Assembly: GCA_947624535.1 (NCBI GenBank)
Contig: CANQKU010000012.1
Span: forward strand, 1 to 14,967
DNA: 14,967 nucleotides
Direction of reading: 5' to 3'
Source of the DNA: an uncultured Bacilli bacterium
GTDB taxonomy: Bacteria; Bacillota_I; Bacilli_A; RF39; UBA660
Shown here: piece after piece, positions 1-6,660 of the stretch
Numbering within the stretch: position 1 is the first letter of the stretch
Layout: every line of letters starts with the position of its first letter
The notes under the pieces: model-generated
Told to the model about the DNA's origin: nothing
Databases searched by the model: none
What the model saw: only the letters and a program-made list of their open reading frames with translations
Position numbers and translations under genes: made by a program

Positions 1-1004
1 TGGTCAAGAAAAATTATAAGATAATAATCGGAATAGTTATTGGAATAATAGTGAGTAGTATAGGTGTATATGCAGCAGCCTCTCTTCCAAGTAGTGAAGT
101 TACTTATGATAATAACAATTCAGGAATAGAGGCAGATAACTTACAAGGAGCAATAGATGAGTTATATAGTAAGGCTAAAAATAATGCCAAAATAGTTGGG
201 TATGAATACAATGAAACAGGTGACCATAGATGTATCAATGGAGAAGAGTCAACCTGTGTAAAAACTGAATGTTATAAAAAAGGACAAGATAGTTGTAAAC
301 AAGGGACAATAATAAGATATTATGTAAATAGTCATGAGTATCATTATTTTTACGTATTACATGATGATGAAAATACAATTACCATGCAACAAAGAGAGAA
401 TACCATAAGAAATATTCCATGGTATGAAGAAAGTGATGATAATACAAAAGGACCAGTAACGGTTTTGAAAGCTTTAGAACAAGCAACCTCAACATGGACA
501 AATGTTAATGTTTTAAACTATATACCAAGTGAAACAATATTATATGATAATGCTTTTACAGGTTGTAACTATAATAGTGGACCCTCAGGAGATTATAAAG
601 TAAAATGTGATACTAATACATATACAAATTCAGTATTAGGAACAAGAAATGCAAGGGCAAGAATGATAACAGCCCAAGAAGCAGGAAGTACAGGTTGTTT
701 AGTATGGAAAGATGGAAGTAAAGATAGTAGAATATTAGGAAAAAGTAAAAATGCAAATAATGACGGATCATGTCCAGACTGGATGCATAATTATATGTAT
801 CAATCTACAAACTATGGAGGAAGTTATAGTGATGACACAACAAATGAAAATGGGAATTATGATACTGGTTACTGGGTTATGTCCGCTCGTGATAGTATTA
901 ATTCTTATGCATGGGCTGTGATTAATTATGGTAATCTTCACAACTCTGCATCTTCATCTACAGCCTATGGAGCTCGTGCTGTTGTTGTTATATCTAAACC
1001 TTAA
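1..1004 (+). CDS. Secreted cysteine-containing surface protein, 5' end at window edge
   Basis: The open frame runs back through codon 3-5 to the window edge; bases 1-2 are TG, so the base just outside probably completes an ATG (or GTG/TTG) and almost the whole gene is present. A GTG at 51 lies inside the signal peptide and is unlikely to be the start. The N-terminus has a Lys-rich n-region (VKKNYK), a hydrophobic stretch (IIIGIVIGIIVSSIGVYA) and a likely cleavage near AAAS. Next comes a TYDNNNSG...NLQGAIDELY segment, a pattern known from phage tail-fibre-like and gut Firmicute surface proteins. The mature part has eight Cys, so up to four disulfides. The C-terminal segment (YW.MSARDS...YAW.V...G...GARAVVVISK) resembles FGE/C-type-lectin-like or DUF6273-type ends; this is a resemblance by eye. 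Arg codons are all AGA/AGG (8 of 8) until about 865, then CGT (2 of 2). Function is unknown; adhesion or ligand binding is an inference. Confidence 0.8.
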   Translation, partial: VKKNYKIIIGIVIGIIVSSIGVYAAASLPSSEVTYDNNNSGIEADNLQGAIDELYSKAKNNAKIVGYEYNETGDHRCINGEESTCVKTECYKKGQDSCKQGTIIRYYVNSHEYHYFYVLHDDENTITMQQRENTIRNIPWYEESDDNTKGPVTVLKALEQATSTWTNVNVLNYIPSETILYDNAFTGCNYNSGPSGDYKVKCDTNTYTNSVLGTRNARARMITAQEAGSTGCLVWKDGSKDSRILGKSKNANNDGSCPDWMHNYMYQSTNYGGSYSDDTTNENGNYDTGYWVMSARDSINSYAWAVINYGNLHNSASSSTAYGARAVVVISKP

Positions 1005-1057
1005 TAAATAAAAAATATCAAATATACCAAATTTAATAAAAGTGTAAAAATTCCCCT

Positions 1058-1097
1058 AAGAGAAAAATAAAAATTCAAGGATTTTTCTCTTTTAATT
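1058..1097 (+). terminator. Weak AT-rich terminator hairpin after the surface protein gene
   Basis: An 11-bp perfect inverted repeat, AAGAGAAAAAT at 1058-1068 and ATTTTTCTCTT at 1081-1091, encloses a 12-base loop and is followed by TT then AATTT. The stem has only two G-C pairs, so it is weak, but it sits between a stop codon at 1004 and a promoter at 1143, where a terminator is expected. Confidence 0.5.
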
Positions 1098-1142
1098 TGT
1101 ACTTATTAAATTTGTATAAATATTCTTTTTTTAATATTTATT

Positions 1143-1151
1143 TGTTATAAT
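1143..1151 (+). promoter_or_regulatory. Extended -10 promoter for addB-addA
   Basis: TGTTATAAT contains a perfect TATAAT (1146-1151) with the TG of an extended -10. No good -35 is seen; the region 14-25 bases upstream is T-rich. The expected transcription start near 1158 gives a very short leader before the ATG at 1172. The same TGnTATAAT layout recurs at 10311 and 11580. Confidence 0.6.
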
Positions 1152-1157
1152 AATTAT

Positions 1158-1163
1158 AGGTGA
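1158..1163 (+). promoter_or_regulatory. Ribosome binding site deciding the addB start
   Basis: AGGTGA lies 8 bases before the ATG at 1172. Starts at GTG 1160 or ATG 1163 would overlap this site and lie almost on the predicted transcription start, so 1172 is preferred. Confidence 0.65.
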
Positions 1164-1171
1164 TGGTAGAC

Positions 1172-3487
1172 ATGTTATTGGAACAGTATTTAAATGATGA
1201 TTTATTAATTATTTGTCCTAATACTTTAAAATTAAAAATTTTAAAAATGTATAATAATTCTTTTCATCGTTTTAAATTTATGAATATAGAGGAATTTAAA
1301 AGTCATTATTATTTTTCTTATAATAATAAAACTATTGCTTATTTAATGGAAAAGTATCATTATCAAATAGACGTATGTAAAACTTATTTAGAACAGTTAT
1401 ATGTTATTGATATGGATAAGGTTTATAAGAGTGATAAATTAATTCAGTTGCAGCAGTTAAAAAAAGACTTAATAGATAATAATTTATTAGTGTTTGACTC
1501 TTTATTTTCTACTTATTTAAAGACTAAAAAAATAATTGTATTTCCTACTAGAATGTTAAATAAATATGAAGAAGAAATGTTAAAAGATGCAATATTTATA
1601 AATACTCCTGAAAAATTAGAGCATCATCAAGTAGTTTGTTGTAATAATTTAGAAGATGAACTTTTATGGGTAATTGAAAAGATTTTAGATTTAGTTGATA
1701 ATAATGTTATGCTTAATAAGATTTATTTAACTAATGTTACTGAAGAGTATTTATATCCTATATATCAATTATTTTCTTATTTTAAAATACCTATTAATAT
1801 TGATTTAAAAGAGTCTTTATATGGTACTAAAATAGTTAAAGAGTATTTAGAAAGTAGTCATATACCAGCTTTTATTAATAAAATAAGTACTAAGCTTTTA
1901 GAGGTTGTAAATAGTCTTGTTGACTTAGAAGACTCTAAATTTTATCAAGATTTTTTAATTGATAAGTTAAAACATACTTATATACCTTCAACTAATTATT
2001 CTAACGCTATTAACATAATTTCATTTGAAGATGCAATGGTAGATGATGATGAATACTTATTTGTTTTAGGAATGAATCAAGATGTTTTACCTAAAACTTA
2101 TAAAGATGAAGATTTTATTCCTGATAGTTTAAAAGATGAAGTTATGTTGTATACATCTAAAGAAAAAAATCAAAAATCTAAAGAAATAGTAGAAGAAATA
2201 TTTAAAAGAAATAAAAATATATTTATTTCATGTAAAGAACAAAGTAGTTTTAATTCTTATACTGTATCTTCTTTTATTTCTGAACTTCAATTTGAACTTG
2301 TTAATTATGAAAGAAGTAGAGCAACATCATCTAATATCTATAATAAATTATTTTTAGGGGAATTAATGGATGAATATATTAAATATGGAAATCTACACCC
2401 CTTATTACCTGATTTATTGGGTTATTATAAAGTAGATTATATGGATTATAATAATAGATTTAGTGGGATTTCTAGCGATAAAGTTTTCTCTTATATGAAT
2501 AGTCATCTAAATCTTAGTTATACTTCTTTAAATACTTATAGACAATGTCCATTTAAATATTATATTCGTTATATCTTAAAACTAGATCCATATGTAGATA
2601 CATTTTCAATATTTATTGGAAATCTATGTCATTATATATTTTCAGTTATGTATGAAGATAATTTTAACTTTTCTTATGAATGGGATCACTATATAGAAAA
2701 ATTTGAATTAAATGAAAAAGAGTTATGCTTACTAGATAAACTTAAAGAAGAAATTAAAGCTAATATTGAGTGTATTAAAGATCTTGAAAGTTTTTCAAAC
2801 TATAAAAATATTTTAACTGAAAAGGAAATTGTTATTCCTATAGAAAAATCACGACAAATTTACTTTACTGGTAAGATAGATAAAATTATGTATGAAAAGA
2901 ATATGAATGATACTTATTTTGTAGTTATTGACTATAAAACTGGCTATGCCACTCCTAATATATATGATTTAAAATATGGTCTTAATATGCAACTACCAAT
3001 TTATTTATATTTAGTATCTTCATCTAAAGTATTTAATGATCCTATTTTTACAGGAATGTATTTACAAAAGTCTTTAATTTCTAATTTTAATTGGGAAGCT
3101 AATAAAAGTGTTGAACAAATGAGAAAAAATGAATTAAAACTTAATGGATATTCTATAGATAATGTTTGCCAATTACAAAGATTTGATCCTAATTATGAAA
3201 ATAGTGAACTTATTAAGAGTATGAAAATTAATAAAGACTCATCTTTTTCAAAGAATAGTAAAATCTTATCGGATAGTGAAGTCTATCAAATGATTAATTA
3301 TACGGACAAGATTATAAAAGAGACTAAAGATTTTATTTTAGATGGAAATTTTAAAATTGAACCTAAAGTTATTGATAAAGATATTGCTTGTGATAAATGT
3401 CAATATAAAGATATTTGTTTTGTAACTAAAAAAGATTATATATATCTAGAAAAACAAAAAAATCTTGACTTTTTGGAGGTGGAGTAA
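1172..3487 (+). CDS. addB: AddB-like ATP-dependent nuclease subunit B, short form
   Basis: This is the second subunit of an AddAB-type helicase-nuclease that resects double-strand DNA breaks for recombination. Numbered from the ATG at 1172, the C-terminal half has a PD-(D/E)XK nuclease: D570 in GKIDK, D587 and K589 in VVIDYKTG, and Q607 in QLPIY. Around it lie the four cysteines of the AddB iron-sulfur cluster: C459 in YRQCPFKYY, then C740, C743 and C749 in CDKCQYKDICF (C-x2-C-x5-C). The protein is about 771 residues against roughly 1,150-1,170 for Bacillus subtilis AddB. The N-terminal part is a reduced helicase-like region with no visible Walker A motif. The addA start follows 2 bases after the stop, and the addA ribosome binding site is inside the end of this gene, which suggests coupled translation. 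Identity rests on the Fe-S/nuclease signature plus gene order; RexB-like naming would also be defensible. Confidence 0.88.
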   Translation: MLLEQYLNDDLLIICPNTLKLKILKMYNNSFHRFKFMNIEEFKSHYYFSYNNKTIAYLMEKYHYQIDVCKTYLEQLYVIDMDKVYKSDKLIQLQQLKKDLIDNNLLVFDSLFSTYLKTKKIIVFPTRMLNKYEEEMLKDAIFINTPEKLEHHQVVCCNNLEDELLWVIEKILDLVDNNVMLNKIYLTNVTEEYLYPIYQLFSYFKIPINIDLKESLYGTKIVKEYLESSHIPAFINKISTKLLEVVNSLVDLEDSKFYQDFLIDKLKHTYIPSTNYSNAINIISFEDAMVDDDEYLFVLGMNQDVLPKTYKDEDFIPDSLKDEVMLYTSKEKNQKSKEIVEEIFKRNKNIFISCKEQSSFNSYTVSSFISELQFELVNYERSRATSSNIYNKLFLGELMDEYIKYGNLHPLLPDLLGYYKVDYMDYNNRFSGISSDKVFSYMNSHLNLSYTSLNTYRQCPFKYYIRYILKLDPYVDTFSIFIGNLCHYIFSVMYEDNFNFSYEWDHYIEKFELNEKELCLLDKLKEEIKANIECIKDLESFSNYKNILTEKEIVIPIEKSRQIYFTGKIDKIMYEKNMNDTYFVVIDYKTGYATPNIYDLKYGLNMQLPIYLYLVSSSKVFNDPIFTGMYLQKSLISNFNWEANKSVEQMRKNELKLNGYSIDNVCQLQRFDPNYENSELIKSMKINKDSSFSKNSKILSDSEVYQMINYTDKIIKETKDFILDGNFKIEPKVIDKDIACDKCQYKDICFVTKKDYIYLEKQKNLDFLEVE

Positions 3488-3489
3488 AC

Positions 3490-6400
3490 ATGGCTAATAG
3501 CTGGACTAAAGATCAGTTAGATGCGATTAATTTAGAGGGTAATAATATTTTAGTATCAGCTGGTGCTGGAAGTGGTAAAACTGCGGTATTATCTGAAAGA
3601 GTATTAAGAAAGATAAAACAAGGTGTTTCTGTAGATGAAATGTTAATTTTAACATTTACTAATGCTGCGGCTAAAGAAATGAAAGAAAGAATTAGAAAAA
3701 TTCTAAAAAAATCAGGTAATATTGAACAAATGAATTTAGTAGATAATAGTTATATTACAACTTTTGATAGTTTCTCATTAAGTATAGTAAAAAAATATCA
3801 TACTATTTTAAATATTAGTAAAGATATAGGTATTACAGATGCCTCCTTATTAGAAATTAAAAAGTTAGAATTAATAGATGAGATTTTTGATAATTTATAT
3901 AAGGAAAAAGATCCTGACTTTTATGAATTAATTCATAATTTTTGCCTTAAAGATGATAAATCTTTAAAAAGACAAATTCTAAAGTTAAATGATCAGTTAG
4001 ATATGAAATATGATAAAGCTAATTACTTATCTACATATATAGATAATTACTATAATAGTGATTTTTATAATAAATCTATTTTAAAATATTATGAAGTAAT
4101 AGAAAAAATTATCTTTAAAATAAAAGAGGTTATAAAACAACTTAATTTATATTTAGATTTTGACTATATTATTAAATTAGAAGATAAGTTATCTAAATTA
4201 TTTAAAGCTAACTCATATAATGAAATAGTTAACTCTTTGGATATAAGATTACCTAATTTACCTAAAAATCAACCTGAGGAAGTTAAAAAATTAAAAGAAA
4301 AAATAACTGTTTATCTAAGAGATATAAAAAATCTTTGTATGTATGAATGTGAAGAAAAAATAAAAGAAGAGATTGAAGCTACTAAAAGACAAGTTGAAAC
4401 TATTATTAAGATAATTAAGGAATTTGACTATAAATTTACTAATTATAAATATGAACATAATATGTTTGACTTTTTAGATATTAGTAGAATGGCTATTGAT
4501 ATAGTTTCAAATCATAAAGAAATTCAAGACGAATTAAGAAATAGATTTCAAGAAATTATGATTGATGAATACCAAGATACTAATGACTTAGGAGAATATT
4601 TTATTTCATTAATTAGTAATAATAATGTCTATATGGTAGGAGATATAAAACAATCTATTTATCGTTTTAGAAATGCTAACCCATATATTTTTAAAACAAA
4701 GTATGATGAGTATAGTAAATCTAATTCAGGTATTAAAATAGACTTATTAAAAAATTTTCGTTCTAGAGAAGAAGTAGTTAAAAATATTAATTTATTATTT
4801 CAAGATATGATGAGTGATGAGTTAGGTGGCGCTAATTACAAATTAGACCACCAAATGGTATATGGAAATTTAGCTTATAAAAACGAAGGAAAAACTGATC
4901 AGTATTATGATACTGAAATATATACTTATGAGATAGATCCAAAATATTCTAAAGCTGAAAAAGAAATTTTTATTATCGCTGAAGATATTTTAAAAAAAGT
5001 TAAAGAAAAATTTCAAGTTTTTGATAAAGATCAAGGTATCTTAAGAGATATTAAATATCAAGATTTTGCTATTTTAATAGATAGAAGTACAGACTTTGAC
5101 TTATATAAAAAAATATTTGAATATTTACAAATACCACTTACTTTATATAAAGATGAAGAATTAAAAAGTGAAGAGGATTTATTAATTATTAAAAATTTAT
5201 TTAGATTAATTATGTTAATGGATAAAGAAGAAGAAAAACAAGAATTTAAATATTGCTTTTTATCAATAGGAAGAAGCTTCCTATTTAGACTTAGTGACGA
5301 AGAATTATTTGACTATATTAATAATGATACTTATAAAGATAGTATTATCTATAAAAAACTTGAACAAGCTTATAAATATTATTATGACTTATCACCTAAA
5401 ATGTTTTTTATAAAAGTTTTAGAAATCTTTAATTATGAAGAAAACTTATTAAAAATAGGTAACGTAAAATTAGGTAGAATTAGATGCGAATATATATATC
5501 AATTATTAGATGAGTTCAGTAAAACTGGTAAAGATTTAGAAGACTTTTTAGAATATTTAAATACTATATATGATAAAGATCAAAAGGTTACTTTTTCACT
5601 AAATAGTAAAGAAGTAGACTCTGTTCAAATAATGACTATTCATAAATCTAAGGGGCTTGAATATCCAATTTGTTATTTATCAGGATTAACAAAAGAATTT
5701 AGTTTTAAAGAATTAAATGATAACATTTTATATAGTAATAAGTATGGAATAGTAACACCATATTTTAATGAATATACCAAACCAACTATTTTTAAAAATC
5801 TTTTAAAAATTGATACTAAAAATGAAGAATTAAGTGAAAAAATTAGACTTTTTTATGTAGCAGTTACTAGAGCTAGAGAAAAATTAATAATTGTTATGCC
5901 CAAAATAGATGATGATAATGTAGAATTAGAAAAAGCTAAATCTTTTTATGACTTTATGAAAGTAATAAGATCAAATATAGAAAGTTTTCAAAAAGATATA
6001 GAAGCTAATTATACTAAAGATTATTTTTTAACTACCAATAATAACAAAGAACTAAAGATAAAAAATTCTAATCAACTTTCTATAAAAGAATATAACTTTT
6101 TATATGAAGAAGTTACTAAAGATAAATTTTCAAAAAAGAAGATAGAATTAGTTACTAAAGAGGAATTTGATAAAATGGAATATGGAACAAAAATTCATGA
6201 AGTTTTAGAATTTTTAGATTTTACTAATCCAGATTATGATAATATTTCTCCCGAAGTAGTTAGAATAATAAGACCATTTATAGAAAGTGACTTAATAAGT
6301 AAAAATTTAGATGCAACATTTTATAAAGAGTATGAATTTATAGAAGAAGTTGATGATCAAATTAATCATGGAATTATTGACTTAATGATTGAAAATGATA

Positions 6401-6585
6401 GAGAAATTATTCTTATTGACTATAAATTAAAAAATACTAACGATCTTGCTTACAATAAACAATTAGAAGGTTATAAGAAATATATTGAGGCTAAGACAAA
6501 TAAAACTGTAAAAGCTTATTTATATTCTTTGATTGATCAAACATTTAGTAAAATAGATAGCGAAATAATTAGTGAAATTAGTTGA
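3490..6585 (+). CDS. addA: AddA ATP-dependent helicase/nuclease subunit A
   Basis: This UvrD/RecB-family (superfamily 1A) helicase with a C-terminal nuclease acts in the cytoplasm with AddB on double-strand breaks. Visible motifs in order: Q motif WTKDQ at residues 5-9; Walker A AGAGSGKT at 24-31; Walker B IDEYQD at 358-363; GDIKQS at 384-389; NFRSREE (motif IV region); TIHKSKGLEY starting near 716; VAVTRAREK at 790-798, with R794. The RecB-type nuclease follows: H903 in KIHE, D964 in GIIDLM, D977 and K979 in LIDYK, and Q991/Y995 in KQLEGY. All catalytic residues expected of the family are present. At 1,031 residues it is shorter than B. subtilis AddA (about 1,230) but complete at both ends. 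GGAGGT at 3475-3480 lies 9 bases before the ATG. It ends in TGA, the only TGA stop in the window. Confidence 0.96.
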   Translation: MANSWTKDQLDAINLEGNNILVSAGAGSGKTAVLSERVLRKIKQGVSVDEMLILTFTNAAAKEMKERIRKILKKSGNIEQMNLVDNSYITTFDSFSLSIVKKYHTILNISKDIGITDASLLEIKKLELIDEIFDNLYKEKDPDFYELIHNFCLKDDKSLKRQILKLNDQLDMKYDKANYLSTYIDNYYNSDFYNKSILKYYEVIEKIIFKIKEVIKQLNLYLDFDYIIKLEDKLSKLFKANSYNEIVNSLDIRLPNLPKNQPEEVKKLKEKITVYLRDIKNLCMYECEEKIKEEIEATKRQVETIIKIIKEFDYKFTNYKYEHNMFDFLDISRMAIDIVSNHKEIQDELRNRFQEIMIDEYQDTNDLGEYFISLISNNNVYMVGDIKQSIYRFRNANPYIFKTKYDEYSKSNSGIKIDLLKNFRSREEVVKNINLLFQDMMSDELGGANYKLDHQMVYGNLAYKNEGKTDQYYDTEIYTYEIDPKYSKAEKEIFIIAEDILKKVKEKFQVFDKDQGILRDIKYQDFAILIDRSTDFDLYKKIFEYLQIPLTLYKDEELKSEEDLLIIKNLFRLIMLMDKEEEKQEFKYCFLSIGRSFLFRLSDEELFDYINNDTYKDSIIYKKLEQAYKYYYDLSPKMFFIKVLEIFNYEENLLKIGNVKLGRIRCEYIYQLLDEFSKTGKDLEDFLEYLNTIYDKDQKVTFSLNSKEVDSVQIMTIHKSKGLEYPICYLSGLTKEFSFKELNDNILYSNKYGIVTPYFNEYTKPTIFKNLLKIDTKNEELSEKIRLFYVAVTRAREKLIIVMPKIDDDNVELEKAKSFYDFMKVIRSNIESFQKDIEANYTKDYFLTTNNNKELKIKNSNQLSIKEYNFLYEEVTKDKFSKKKIELVTKEEFDKMEYGTKIHEVLEFLDFTNPDYDNISPEVVRIIRPFIESDLISKNLDATFYKEYEFIEEVDDQINHGIIDLMIENDREIILIDYKLKNTNDLAYNKQLEGYKKYIEAKTNKTVKAYLYSLIDQTFSKIDSEIISEIS

Positions 6586-6610
6586 CAATAATTGATAAAT
6601 TTATTACTAT
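6582..6610 (+). promoter_or_regulatory. Promoter of the pilin-like gene, overlapping the addA stop
   Basis: A perfect -35 TTGACA at 6582-6587, a 17-base spacer and TACTAT at 6605-6610 (four of six matches to TATAAT). The -35 shares bases with the TGA stop of addA at 6583-6585. Transcription would start near 6617, giving a leader of roughly 43 bases. This is the only near-consensus -35 seen at a gene start in the window. Confidence 0.65.
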
Positions 6611-6632
6611 GTTAACATAGGGGAAACATAGT
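6606..6632 (+). promoter_or_regulatory. Operator-like palindrome and repeated half-sites over -10/+1
   Basis: CTATGTTAACATAG at 6607-6620 is a perfect 14-base palindrome. Its half-site AACATAG (6614-6620) is repeated in the same direction at 6625-6631, 11 bases on, close to one helical turn. ACTATGTT at 6606-6613 is also an exact inverted match to AACATAGT at 6625-6632. The elements cover the -10 and the expected start site, where a repressor would act. No regulator gene is nearby, so the binding protein is unknown. Confidence 0.5.
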
Positions 6633-6639
6633 TGTTTCC
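6622..6639 (+). other. Small hairpin in the pilin-gene leader
   Basis: GGAAAC at 6622-6627 and GTTTCC at 6634-6639 form a perfect 6-bp stem with a 6-base loop, wholly inside the predicted untranslated leader and upstream of the GGGAG ribosome binding site at 6647-6651. It could influence RNA stability; it is not followed by a U tract, so it is not a terminator. Confidence 0.4.
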
Positions 6640-6660
6640 AAATTTTGGGAGTTAAGTGGT

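Noticed and set aside
1..1004. Prophage tail-fibre remnant, because of the TYDNNNSG...AIDELY motif
   Set aside because: The protein has a signal peptide and no phage genes are nearby; this motif also occurs in secreted proteins of gut Firmicutes.
1160..1171. GTG 1160 or ATG 1163 as the addB start
   Set aside because: Both overlap the AGGTGA binding site for ATG 1172 and sit at or just after the predicted transcription start.
6622..6639. Riboswitch or attenuator in the pilin leader
   Set aside because: The leader is only about 43 bases with a single 6-bp hairpin and no T tract; too small for a known riboswitch.
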